A stretch of 64,000 bases of DNA from Capsaspora owczarzaki ATCC 30864. Its lineage: Eukaryota > Opisthokonta > Filasterea. Made by a program: the position numbers and the translations under genes. Below the pieces are notes generated by a model. The model did not search any database. It was not told where the DNA came from and saw nothing but the letters and a program-made list of their open reading frames with translations. Location of the stretch: NCBI RefSeq assembly GCF_000151315.2, contig NW_011887295.1, forward strand, positions 1,667,914 through 1,731,913. Reading direction: 5' to 3'. Below, piece after piece: positions 14,318 to 25,468 of this stretch; position 1 is the first letter of the stretch; every line of letters starts with the position of its first letter.

Positions 14318-15266
14318 ATGTCGTCGGCAACCAAGCTCAAGTATGTCGCTCGCGAGGTGCTGGACGAGCTCCCCGTCCCATCCGGCCCCAACGAGCATAT
14401 TGTCCGAGTGCGTCTTCCTTGAAGATGTTTGGCTTGCTTTTGTGTTGTAATGTTGCTTGCCCTCTTGTTGTCGGTGGGAATGGCGTTTGATGACTGGAGA
14501 CGACGATTACAGCATCATTGCCTCGACCAAACAGACGGCTACACTCACTGAGACCCAAGCCGACGACTGCTCGAGGCGCACATTGCCACTGTTGACTCGT
14601 TGCTCACGACGTGGTTGCGCGTGCTTGTGCTGGTGACCCATGCAGGTCATTGCGACGCGCGGGAACAATCTCCACGAGGTCGAGTTCCCGGACGGCCAGC
14701 GGATACTCTGCATGATGCCGACCAAGTTCCGCAAGAAGATCTGGATCAAGCGCGGAGACTATCTCATTGCCCAGAAGCTCGAAGGGAGCGAGAAGCTCAA
14801 CCTCCGCGTCCAGGCGGAAATCAACCACGTACTCTACCCCGACCAGCTCAAGGAACTCCGCGCCATGGCAATCTGGTACAGCCTGCTGTAGTAGCAGTAT
14901 TCGCTGCACTGATTGGATGAAAGTAGTATCGATAAAAACTCAAACGAGGGTAGGACTGGGAGGAACTTTCGACTTGAACCTCACTTGAACTCGAACCCTC
15001 GAATTGTTGAATTGTTGCGTAGGCCGGAACGATTCCGAGACGCGCCAGTGTCCACTCCGGCATCTGCTGAAGCACAATCCGTCCGAAAGGAGGCCCAAGC
15101 AGATGGAAATGAAGACGAGAATGATGACAGCGACGAAGAAAATGACGATGATCTCTTCCAAAACCCAAATCGCCGTCGCTACGGTGGTCCAGTCGACCCT
15201 GAAGACGAGGACGATGACGAGGACGATGAAGACGACGATGGCAATAATGACGAGCAAGACCAATAG
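14318..15266 (+). CDS. EIF1AD: eIF1A-domain-containing protein (EIF1AD)
   Basis: Three exons, 14318-14407, 14646-14875 and 15023-15266, give 187 residues. The N-terminus (SSATKLKYVAREVLDELPVP) and the OB-fold core (RGNNLHEVEFPDGQRILCMM, KFRKKIWIKRGDYLI) match animal EIF1AD, a nuclear protein related to translation factor eIF1A; it ends with the family's acidic tail, here a long Asp/Glu run containing DDDLFQNPNRRRYGG, which matches the conserved DLFVNTNRRQY block. Eukaryotic EIF1AD has been linked to late 40S maturation, which is its probable role. It is convergent with MTG1, 119 bases away. Confidence 0.92.
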
Positions 15267-15385
15267 TTGCACAGGAGCATTTTTTTTGTTAACGTTGAGT
15301 TTCAGTTGAAGAAAAAACAAACAATACTCTTTTTATTTCTTTTCTTTTTTTTTCGATTCTCCAAGGCGCCTGCGCACAACACGTC

Positions 15386-16639
15386 TCATCGCCTTCGCTT
15401 GAAGCCCCGGAGGCGCTTTTCTTCTGCCCGTAACCGATCGAAGGCGTCGACAGGATTCCAGTTTTCTTCGTCCAGCGGAGGAAGACGCGCCTGCTCGCTC
15501 GCCTTTGGACTGCTTGCTTGAGCGGTTTGTGCGGCGACAATAGCAGGAAGTCCTCCTTCGACAATAGCATCGTCGAGTGTCAAGCGCCCGAGCGCTCCCT
15601 CTCGGTAGTCCTTGATGAATCGCGCAGCTGCTAGAGTCGTGTTTAGCAAGCCTCCCTTGAGCACGAGTCCAGAGTGCTGGGCAAGTGCAGACAGGAAGAC
15701 GTTAATGTCATCGCACGGCTGGTCCATGTTGTACCGCTTGACATAGTCAAACTTGCGGCGCAGGTTGAGGCTGAACAGGATGTAGTCGGCGATCAACGCC
15801 TCTCCGACCTGGTGATCGATAAATGTGCCGACTGCGGCGAGTTTGAGCCCGACCTCGACGTTTGGAATGTGTGGTGCCATGATACCGGGTGTGTCAATCA
15901 GCATAATCTTGGGATCACGCGAAATGTGTAGCGGCTGCATGACGGCGCGTGTGATGCCGGGGATGGGGCCAACCTTGGCGCGTGCACCTTCGCCCGTGAG
16001 CAATCTGCGCAGCGCGTTGATGGTGGACGATTTTCCCACGTTCGGCATGCCCACAATCATTGCGTGAATGCCCTCGCCGTCCTTGTCTGCGCGCTCGGCC
16101 GGCACGTTTGCCAAAATGTGGTCGACGACGAGCGTGAGTGCGCGCTCCAGCCGCAGCGTTGCGCTTGTCAACACGACGTTGTGACGTGGATTGATTTCAT
16201 GCAATCGAGCCTTCGCTATCTGATAGATGTCCAGAGCAAAGACTTGAGGGGGTGAGAGTGATGACCAAAAACACCATGCTTTGGGAGATTGCGTACCTTG
16301 TTGACGGCCGGATCGCCGAGATCCATCTTGTTCAACAGAAGCGTGGATGGCTTTTGCAGCGCCTGGAGCAGTGGGTTGCGACCCGAGACGGGAACCTGTG
16401 GTGACAAAAGAAGGCCATTTTGCGCGCGCGATGAAGTCGACGACAACAACTCCTGCAGCCTGCATCGCTTCGTCCAATCGCTCTGTTATTACCCGAGCGT
16501 CGTGGACCTCAATCACATAGTCAATGTGCTGCAGGTTGCGCGCAATCTCACGCATGCCGCGCGCCATGTGGCCTGGGAACCAATTCGGTCGCGCCAGTCC
16601 CGACACGTCAAACACGGTGCGGAATCTGGCGGCAGCCAT
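15386..16639 (-). CDS. MTG1: Mitochondrial ribosome-associated GTPase 1 (MTG1/YlqF family)
   Basis: Three exons, 16639-16493, 16395-16297 and 16219-15386, give 359 residues. It is a circularly permuted GTPase: G5-like VIEVHDAR (exon 1), G4 NKMDLGD (exon 2), G1 GMPNVGKSS and G3 DTPG (exon 3), in that permuted order. NWFPGHMARGM near the N-terminus is the usual family opening. The role known for the family is assembly of the mitochondrial large ribosomal subunit at the inner membrane. One unspliced open frame crosses both introns, so a naive ORF call would be wrong: it would lose the G4 motif. Confidence 0.93.
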   Translation of the reverse strand: MAAARFRTVFDVSGLARPNWFPGHMARGMREIARNLQHIDYVIEVHDARVITERLDEAMQAAGVVVVDFIARAKWPSFVTTGSRLGSQPTAPGAAKAIHASVEQDGSRRSGRQQGTQSPKAWCFWSSLSPPQVFALDIYQIAKARLHEINPRHNVVLTSATLRLERALTLVVDHILANVPAERADKDGEGIHAMIVGMPNVGKSSTINALRRLLTGEGARAKVGPIPGITRAVMQPLHISRDPKIMLIDTPGIMAPHIPNVEVGLKLAAVGTFIDHQVGEALIADYILFSLNLRRKFDYVKRYNMDQPCDDINVFLSALAQHSGLVLKGGLLNTTLAAARFIKDYREGALGRLTLDDAIVEGGLPAIVAAQTAQASSPKASEQARLPPLDEENWNPVDAFDRLRAEEKRLRGFKRRR

Positions 16640-16943
16640 TGTTGTGTGTGATATCCGCTGCTTTGTCCAGATTGATCCAGATGGAAGGATGATGATGATT
16701 AATGGTGATCAATAGAGTGAGCAGTAAATGTCAAAGAGAGACTGGCTGAGAAGTTCAGTGTTTGACTACAAAATCAACTCCGAAACCCCTTCTTCATCAA
16801 CATACGACTTTTTCAGCTCGATCTACAGCTAGAATATTCGCATCTCTCTATTCGTTTCAACATTTCCATTCATTTTCTTATTCGTTTTTTTTTTTATTAT
16901 TTCTGCTTCTTCTTCCTCTGATTCTGATTCAGTCTTCAACACA
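16640..16943. promoter_or_regulatory. Divergent promoter region, MTG1 / WW-talin head
   Basis: 304 bases between start codons. It is T/C-rich on the plus strand just before 16944. No other feature was identified. Confidence 0.5.
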
Positions 16944-19900
16944 ATGGACGCGTCGTGGAAGGAGTTTCGAACGGACGATGTATGCGATTTCACTCACTCA
17001 CAGTTCCGATGTTCTCCCCACCCCTCTCAACTCCTCTCCCCGTCCACTTGAATCATTTGAGCTCCTTACGTGCATGTGTGCATGTGTGTGTCTGAATTGG
17101 GACTCGCATTGGATGCACAACCAGAAAAAAAAAAAAAAAAAAAAAAGAGTCCCAAAAAAACGAGTTTGTTGTTATTGTGGTTTTTGTTTTTTGTTCTATG
17201 ACCGTTCGATCTCCAGCAACCATCATGACATCATCAACAACATCATCATGATGCGTAGTGCCATGGAATGGAAGTCGCTGCCTGGGAGAGCGAGCGAGCG
17301 AGAGAGAGACTGTGAAAGCGCGACAAAAGGGGCGGAGCAATAATTTTCATTATTAGAACCAGCCATGAAGAGGGGAACAGCGATCGTTCTCCATCTGCAC
17401 TCATTCACTTCTTGATTCAGTCATTCAGTCACTCAGTTTCATTGAATCACGTTGACCTGTTGCAACAATGAGCGAGCGAATCAAAGAACAACAAAGATTG
17501 GAAATCAAAAACCAAAAAGTGTTGTGATTGTTGGATTTTATGACACAAAAGGGGAAAAAAAAGAGCGCTTCGTTGTTGAGTTAACAATTAGTTTTGAAAA
17601 AGAAAAAAAAAAGAAGAAGAAAATTAGTGAATTCGCTCATTGAAAAAAAAAAAAAAAACGAAACCGAGCGAAAAGGAAAGGAAATGAAGAGAAGGAAAGT
17701 CATGGAAAGTAATGGAAAGGAATGGAAAGTAATGGAAAGGAATGGAACGTGGATTGAGAGAAGGAAGAGTGGGAGCGAGGGAAGGGTGAGACTGAGGGGA
17801 AGGGTGAGACTGAGGGGTGCAACTGAGGAGAGCGCGACACTTTCACACACTCACCGCAAGGTCACCGCAAAGGTCACTCAAGGTCACTTACGACCACACA
17901 CACACACACACGCTCACTTACACAACGGTCATGGTGGTGTGCTGCTGTGGGCCTTTTGGTGGTGCTCTGGTGGTTGCTGGGAAGTGAGTGAGTGAGTGAA
18001 TGAGTGAGTGTGTGTGCGGGGCTCCGATCTCGGCAGATTGCGTCCCAGCAACAGCTCACCGACATAGCACTCGTGAACAATCGCATCACACTGAAGCATC
18101 CGCATTATGCACTCACAACTTTTTGCGTTTGGTCTCGTCCCTAGGGTCGATCGTACTATTACAATTTGGTAACCAAGCAGACCCAATGGACAGCCCCGCC
18201 CGGACACGGCGTAAGTCACCCCTCGCTCAGTGCAACACGAGCGATAACAGTGCTCATGTCAAACAAGAGAGAACTTTATGACATGCCTCTGCGACTGTCG
18301 AGCGTTAACTTTGGCACAACTTCTTGAAACACAGACCGCGGCCTCCAAAGTCAGGAAGGCGCCCATGCCACTTCCATCCAACGAGGCAGGACCAGCGGCT
18401 GCCGCAGTTCAGGAGGACTTGTACCAGGTACACGCTCGCAATTTGCATTTGCTCTCAAACCCGTGTACATCGAATCCCGGCTGAAAATCATTTCTCTTCC
18501 CCTCTCTTTCCCCCCCCCCAATGCATAGAACTCCACGTCCATTCGTCAGCAAATCCAAGAGCTCAGCAAGCCAAAGCAAGACGTCGAGTGGACGGAAGTG
18601 TCGTCGGATGGCGGCAAGTCGTACTTTTTCAACGCACGCACGCGCCGATCGACGTGGTCCAAGCCCGAGAGCCTTAACGGAAGCAGCACAAGCAACAGCG
18701 CCAGCGCCAGCGCCAGCCACAGCGCCGGTGCAAACGACGAGTATCACGAAGTGGAGCCGTCCATGGTTGCTGCGGCCGTCGTTCCCACCCACGCCCCGGC
18801 TGTTGCTGCTCCTGCTGGCGCTGCCTCTGGAACTGGCACCATTAAGCGCGCTGGTCCGCCCGTGCCGTTGGGCAAGCCGCCACGAAACTCGTTTGGTCCA
18901 TCTGACAGTGCTCCCGCATCGCCCTCGTCGCCCGGGACGATCGGTGTTTCTGCTGGTGCGGCCGCGGCTGGTTTTGCTGCATCGTCTCGTCCGGGCACTG
19001 TTGCTGCAGTCAGCAAGCCGAGCAGGCCCAGCGTGGCCTCGATCTACGAGCAGGACTCTGCCATGACCGATTACGAGGAGGAGCTGTACCAGAACTTGAC
19101 CTCGGTCCGCGCGTCGGTTGCACCTGCGGTGCGCAACGGTCTTCTCGGCGCCCTCGGCAACAAGGCTTCACCTGCTAGTGGCAGTGGGGCTAACAAGGGC
19201 AGCGGAGCGAGTGGCGCCAGCGGCAGCGGCCTTGGCAGTGGTGGCACGATGCGTCGCCCGTCCGAGCCCGCACCCGCGATTCCGTCCAGCGCCTCGGCCT
19301 TCCCCAACCCGCTTGCACGGCTTCCAAGCACAGAGGAGGAAAACATGTCGCCTGCGGCCCGCGCAAAGGCGCGTGAGGCTCGCCTCGGCATGGCCTCCGC
19401 AAACATGCCCGTCGACGGTGGCGACCTGTACATGAATCAAGCTGCAGTGAAGGGCGAAATGGCAGCACTTGCAGCAGCCCCCGCAGCAGCAGCAGCAGTC
19501 GCAACTACGGTGGCTGGCGCGGATTCGTACACTACGCTGGTTCGCCCCGACCGAGTTCGTCACGCACACATCAACCAGATAAACGTTGTGATTGACGCAG
19601 ACCACTCGCTGCTGATGGCAGTCAAAAAGACCGAGCCCATCCGCGACTTTTGCCGCCTCATCGAATCCCAGTTTGCTCTTACCTTCCCCTTCGACCCCAA
19701 CTTCCACATCACTGCGCTCAAGGACCAAGAGGACAATCCAATCAGTCTGTCCGACACGGTCGGCTCGCTGCCCGTCAACGCGACCATCTTTGTTGAAAAG
19801 TCGACGGAAGCAGACATTGCTGATCAAGACACTGCGAGTCAATTGCAAGAAGGTGCCGGTAAGCGCAAGCTGCGTGTGCGCACCATGGCCGGCGACGTCA

Positions 19901-21251
19901 AGACAATCCTTGTGGACGAATCGGCCCCTTGCAAGCAAGTCTTGCCCCTCATTGCCTCCAAGATGGGCATGATCAACTACCAAGAGTTTGGTCTTTCCAT
20001 TTACGTTGTTGAAAAGGTGGACAAGAACGATCCTCGACGACGCTTGTACAATGTAAGCAAAAGGGGTTGTGCTTTGATTTGTTTTGAATTGCCTGTCGCG
20101 TTCGTGCTGTGTGGCATCAAGGCAGCAATGGGGGAGAAGGAGGTGGGGGAAGGGGAGGGGAAAGAGTTGCAGAGTGGACGCGTCATTCATTTACTCACTT
20201 TTTTTTTCCTTTTTTTTTTGCCCACGCAGTCGTTCGGCGGCGTCGGCAAGATCAGCAAGAAGGTGTCCAAGACAAGCATGTTCAGCTCGGCGGACGAAGA
20301 GGCCGCCATCACAGTTCAAGACGAGGACTCGTTGACGGTCGAGCACTGGCTGGACATGAACGAGTCGCTGGCTGGCCAGGGCATCAAGATGAACGATGTC
20401 GTCTTTTTGAAGCGTCGCTTTTACTTTTTCGACGACTCCGTGTACAGCACCGACCCGGCTGCGCTCAAGCTGTGCTACTTTCAAGCAAAGGCGGGCGTGC
20501 TGTCGGGCGAAAACCCCTGCAATCTGGCGCAGGCCGTCACGTTTGCGGCCCTGCAGTGCCAGGTTACCTTTGGTAACTTTGACAAGGCGCTGGTAACCTT
20601 CAACGACAAGACGCTGGGCGATGTCTTGCCCGCCGATCACATCAAGTCCAAACGTGTCGACAAGGCCGTCATGGAAGAGTACATCAAGCTGAAGGGCATT
20701 GCGGCCACCAACGCCATGTTCCTCTACATGCAATTGTACAATGGGCTTGAAACCTACGGCATTTCCAAGTTCTGGGGCTTTGTAAGTTGTCGTTTTTCGT
20801 TTCTGGGTGTGCAACAGAACAATGCTGTGGTTTCGAGTGCGTTGCTCATCAACCTGTTTTGTTTCTCGACTTGCAGGAAGCGTCGCCCAAGAAGAAGCGA
20901 CTGGAACCGTCATTTGTCGGTGTTACGAGCTCGGATATCATGCGCATTGACTTCAAGACCGGGGTACGTTGAGTGTTTGGGTTTTGTTGCTTGTGGCTGC
21001 GTTCGTCGCGGTCATGCGTCACGCTTGCTCATTGTTGCTCGGGCTTTGTTCGACAGCAAATCGACTGCAAATGGCCCCTCAGGTTTGTGCACCACTACAG
21101 CACAACTGTGGACTTTTTCAAGCTGTATTTTGGAGAGAACGCCGAGCAGGTCATCTGCATTAGCACGATGGAAGCTCAGGAAATATCTGGGCTTCTGGAA
21201 GGCTACACGACGTTCATCTTGGCTCGGCAGGCTAACTCGGCCGCTTCTTAA
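16944..21251 (+). CDS. WW-WW-talin-type FERM head protein lacking a rod
   Basis: Seven exons: 16944-16979, 18145-18210, 18335-18427, 18529-20052, 20230-20781, 20877-20963, 21057-21251; 850 residues. WW1 (about residues 4-31) spans exons 1-2 (WKEFRTDD joined to GRSYYYNLVTKQTQWTAPP). WW2 is near residues 85-115 (VEWTEVSSDGGKSYFFN...STWSKP). A ~270-residue Ala/Ser/Pro-rich linker follows. The rest is a talin head: F0/F1 ubiquitin-like modules (KLRVRTMAGDVKTILVDES), F2 (HWLDMNESLAGQGIKMNDVV then FYFFDDSV) and the F3/PTB lobe (GVTSSDIMRIDFKTG, WPLRFVHHY). The protein stops directly after F3, so no talin rod, vinculin sites or I/LWEQ domain exist. Likely role: membrane/integrin-tail or PIP2 binding linked through WW domains to Pro-rich partners (inference). 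Confidence 0.88.
16980..18144 (+). repeat. Long first intron with tandem GGAAAG-type repeats
   Basis: The 1165-nt intron splits WW1 and is ten times the usual intron here. It holds two copies plus a part of a 20-nt GGAAAGTAATGGAAAGGAAT unit (17704-17746), a duplicated GAAGGGTGAGACTGAGG (about 17781-17815), CA and GAGT runs (17893-18010), and an A-run at 17126-17146. Confidence 0.7.
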
Positions 21252-21574
21252 AAGTGCAGGTATAGGGCTGTACTTTTTTTTTTTTTTTTTTTTTGTTGCG
21301 TCTTTGTTGTCCTTTTTTTTTTTTTTTTTTTTTTTTTCGCACGCTCCCCTATCTCCTACTTTAGCATCTTGCGCTGGTACATGTTGTGTATCGTTGATTG
21401 TGTCAATGTCCGAATCTTGGCTTTTTCGTGATTGCTGTAGTGCTCAATACATCGTCACGCATTTGAATGAACACAACGTTTTGTCACAACCAATGCATTT
21501 TCTGACAAACAAAGGCTTCCATAACTATAACTACTTTATCAATAACAACAACAACAACATGTATCATCATGAGA
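21252..21574. other. Convergent spacer with two long T-runs
   Basis: This lies between the stop of the WW-talin gene and the stop of the small coiled-coil gene. T-runs lie at about 21269-21293 and 21313-21338. No gene was seen. Confidence 0.6.
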
Positions 21575-22129
21575 TCATGATCGCGAGGGCAGTGTAGGTC
21601 GCTCGTCGTCGTCGGGATGCGCCATGAAACGCGCGGCTTCGGTGACTGTCGCTCCGCCAGCCGAGTGTTGAAACGCAGCTGCTCGCTGCATCCACGCCGT
21701 CTGTTGCAGCATCAAGGCCAATAATGTTCACAAAACAGTGAGCCAAAGACATCCGATATGAAACGTTTGAACGATGATCACCGCTCGCTTGTACTTCGCT
21801 CACCCAGACAGCGGCAATCCCGTCGAGGGAGGCTCCGTACTCGCCGAGGGCCTCTCGGTTGCGATGAAAGCGGGCTAATTCCTGCTCCAGCCGCTGCATC
21901 TTGGTGTTGATATCTGGCACCACAGAGCACAGCAAGAACAAATCGGAGAACTGTCAGTTTTCCCGCCAAAAATTCAACTCGCGTCCGAAGGATTGGCTGT
22001 GAGTGTAGCCATCCCATGCGGCGCTTCCCATAGCCACATTCGACTCTCTGCAACTTCAGGCAAGCATTAGTGGACCGAGTCGTGGGCCGCCGACTTGCCA
22101 GCGATGAGTACGTCAGCTGCATCCGACAT
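21575..22129 (-). CDS. Small coiled-coil protein, possibly DASH-subunit Dad2-like
   Basis: Three exons, 22129-22099, 21913-21804 and 21700-21575, give about 88 residues: a short acidic start (MSDAADVLIA), an amphipathic helix (INTKMQRLEQELARFHRNRE, then ALGEYGASLDGIAAVW), a Trp-containing helix (TAWMQRAAAF) and an acidic/polar tail. Length, heptad pattern and the GIAAVWTAW segment recall the Dad2 subunit of the DASH kinetochore complex, but similarity is weak and other small coiled-coil proteins would fit. The first donor would have to be GC (GCAAGT) rather than GT to keep frame; with GT the frame does not close. Confidence 0.4.
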
Positions 22130-22339
22130 TGCTGATTTTGCGACTTCTTAGGACGACTGATCTGTCTGTCTCCCCCTGCTGTCTCAATCTCCATCTAGCA
22201 TCCATCGCTCAATGACGAGCTATGCAAACAAAATAGATTTTGGCGTTGGGCTGCAGAACAAGCTTCTCAAATTTTCATTAAATAGATCAAACTTCAAAAA
22301 ACCAACGCAAGTCGGCCGACGACAGGTAATCCCACCACT

Positions 22340-25235
22340 CTAAAGCTCCGTATCCCCATCGGGAATTGACTCATCAGCGACGGGTTGTTGTGGCTGTTGT
22401 TCGCCCTCGGGAGCTGACTCGAAAGCAGGTTTTCGTTGCGAATCGGGCGCAGACTCACTTTGTTCGTTGTGCGCGTCGCTCTGAGAAACCGACGCGCGCT
22501 TTTCATCAAAACCACGGCCGTCGTGTGTCTGATCAGAAGCAGGCACGCGTTCAAAACGAGCTTCAGCCTCGTGTTTGGCATCAGCGTCGGCCTCAGGCTG
22601 GAGATGGTCATCGTCCGATTCCGCTTCGCCAAAGGCTGCGTCCAATGCATCCAAGGCGCTATCGACTGAAACGCGCCGAACTGTCGCTGTGGCTGGAGCT
22701 TTGGTCGGCGGTGCCGACACTGGAGGCGCATTCGCTGCTTCTGAGTCCGACTCGTCCGACGAGTCAGCATGCTGGCCCTTTTCGGCCAAGCGCACTTCGT
22801 CGTCGTCTTCGTCGGTGAACAGCGAATCAGTATGCAAAATCATCGTTTCAATAACGAGGGCGCACTCGGACGATTCCGTGATCATGCTGGTCGCGGTGAT
22901 TTTCTTGTCCCAAAGGAAGACGGGACACAACACGATGGCGAGGTTGTTTGCCGTCATTTTGTTCACGTACGAGTGATCGGCCACTCTGAACAAGGCAGGG
23001 GACGGAAGGGAATTGAAGTTGGTGAGGCCCAAGAAGTGACAACAGCGACAACAACAAAAATCAAAAGCTTTGTCACATTGCACTCACTTTTTCAAAAATT
23101 TCATCGTGAACTTCAGGGAGGTATAATGGGAGCGCGGAAGCGATTGAAGAAGATACCGGATTTCCAGGAGACGACGCGGCTCTTCGTCAACTGCACTCAA
23201 AAACGAACAGATTTCGGTCAGCACCACAAACACCAAACTCGGTTTCAAAGTTGTTTTCCCTCTCTGACACATGGACCAAAGCTTTACATTTGCAGGCTTG
23301 TCTCCATTGCTCATAGTGCGTGTTGAGCAGCAGCGGCTCGGGAAGCTCGCGGAAGTACAGCTTGAGCAGACATGCAACGGCATGAATGTCGTAACTAAAT
23401 TCTTGTGTCTGCAAATTCACCTCTGAAGCGTCTGGTGACCAGGAAGACGAAGGAATTGAGCGAAGTGAGTCCATGTAGCAGCAATATGACCCCCCCTCCA
23501 CCCCTTCGTGAGAGGCTCGAGACTCACTTTCGTCAAACAATTGCTTGAGTTTGTTGATCTTGTGCACACCGGTGGATTTACGGAAGATGCCCTCCCGTTG
23601 ATAGCCTAGTCAACCACGACAATTTCAACAAGAATTAACGGTCAGAGATTGGTCAGCGGATGAACCAACAACAACAACAACCAACCAGAATTGTCAGCCG
23701 CAATACACATGCTACTACAACCTCACCTTCAATCTTTTCCATGTGCTCGACGCACTTGAGCACCACTAGCGGCACTGCACGGTTGTTGTCGTCGAAAATG
23801 CGCTCGCGCTCGACGAGATCGGCGAGTGCAATGCCAAAAACCGTGGACTCGACGTCTTTTCGAGACTTGGAGGCACCCAACTTTTCCTGTTGATGGTAGA
23901 GCGTGCGGCGATCAAAGATTTGGAGGTCGAGCATCTCTTCAATGACGTTTTTGAGCAGCATGAGCTGCGAGCGATCCACGAGGTCGAACTGGATGACAAA
24001 GCACAAAAAGTGGCGGAATCGCATGTTGAGCACTGCTAGCAGGCCAATGGTAATGACCGACTCAAAGTGCGAGCAGTAAATGTGCGCAAACACGCGAAAC
24101 AGTCGACGGAAGATGGTCTTGACAATCAGCGGAAACATTGGCGGATACTCGAGCACATAGTCCTCCGGTGGGAAGATGACGGGGTCGTTGAGCTGATCGC
24201 TCACCCATGCCATCAGGTTCTCGACGTACTCTGGCGCAGACACCTTGACTGGCTCGGATTCGCCCGACTCGTCGGCCCAGTAGAATTCGAATGCGTCGCC
24301 CGCAGTCATTGACGGACAGGTCTCTGCGGTGCAGAACTCGGACAGTGTAGCATAGATGAGGTTGATCTGATGAAGACAGAGAGAGTGTCATCGAGTGAAT
24401 AGTGAGTACAGTAAAGTTGGCTGAGAATTTCAATGAATTCCAAGCAGCAGTAAGCAAAGGGTACGGTGCCGCTTCCTTTTCAATTCCAACGCATAAACTG
24501 CTTGTTTTTCCTCCAATGCATGCGCTGTCCATGCACTCCAAGTCTGCACCCTTTTTCTCAGGATGGAGCAGGATGGAGCGCAATGAATTCCGCGCATCAG
24601 TAGCAAGCAGAAATGCCAATTCCAACTTTGTTCGAGTGCTTTCCATTACCCTTTCCTCACCGTTCGTCCTCCAGCCATTGTTTTACTTGTTTTGTACTGT
24701 ACCTGGTTGTAAAAGTCGACCGTGTTGAGCGCAAGCCACTCGTTGATGGTGCTTCCTTCTGGCAGCGCGACGATGGCTCGCAATGCATCCAGCGACATCT
24801 ACCATACATTCATCCCGAGCAAAAGGTGAGCATTCATTCTCCAGCACCTCTCGCTCTGTGTCTCAGATCAAAGACAAAAGCAAAGACACCATTGGCATGG
24901 CGCAGGACCAGTTCCATGCACTCAACGATCATATCATCAATCCCCAATGCAAACGGCATTGCATTTTCAAAAATTTGGCTTACTGGTCCAGTGAAAGAAG
25001 AGGACGACGACGACGATGTTGCTGCTGCTGCTGCTGCTGCTCCGGACGCTGTTCCGGATCCTGCTGCTGCTGATGCTGATGCTGATGACGACGATGCGGA
25101 CGGTCCGGCAGCGAAGGGACGTGCTGGGTTGTACATTGAGCTGCTGCGGCTGCTGCCCATCGACTCGCTCACTGCGCGCTTCCGCACAGACGACAATCGC
25201 TGGCTCGCTCGACGGAACTTTTCAACAACCGACAT
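22340..25235 (-). CDS. Mob1-RhoGAP fusion protein
   Basis: Seven exons, 25235-24984, 24798-24703, 24366-23727, 23605-23528, 23422-23288, 23190-23088, 22985-22340, all in phase; 649 residues. A Ser/Ala-rich leader (~84 aa) is followed by a whole Mob1 domain: [20 protein letters not shown], zinc ligands in EFCTAETCP and HIYCSHF with the normal spacing, [18 protein letters not shown] RhoGAP domain then follows: [13 protein letters not shown] with the arginine finger, [27 protein letters not shown]. The C-terminal ~160 residues are acidic and disordered. Mob proteins activate NDR/LATS kinases (Hippo/MEN); RhoGAPs switch off Rho GTPases. One polypeptide would couple the two. Both catalytic and ligand residues are intact. 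Confidence 0.92.
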
Positions 25236-25468
25236 TGTTTGAATTTGAAAATAACGAGCAAGAACAGAGAAGAACAGAGAACCAATAAACAAAAAAAAAA
25301 AAAAAAAAAAAAAGGGAGTGGAAGACTGAGCTCCAAATCTCTGAGCATGTCAGATTGGGGAAATGGGTTATAATTCGAAGCGTACCTGACGTACGAAAAT
25401 AAACAAAAGCAAAACACAAGAAAACACAAGAAAACCAAAAGTAATGAAAATACAGTGGAGGCAAATAC
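25236..25468. other. Spacer with a long A-run between Mob1-RhoGAP and SCAP
   Basis: An A-run lies at about 25291-25313 (T on the sense strand of both flanking genes). The segment holds the 5' leader of the Mob1-RhoGAP gene and the 3' end region of SCAP. Confidence 0.55.

Noticed and set aside
15386-16639. A single 417-codon open frame as the MTG1 protein
   Set aside because: It reads through two introns and loses the NKMD motif; the three-exon model restores all GTPase motifs.
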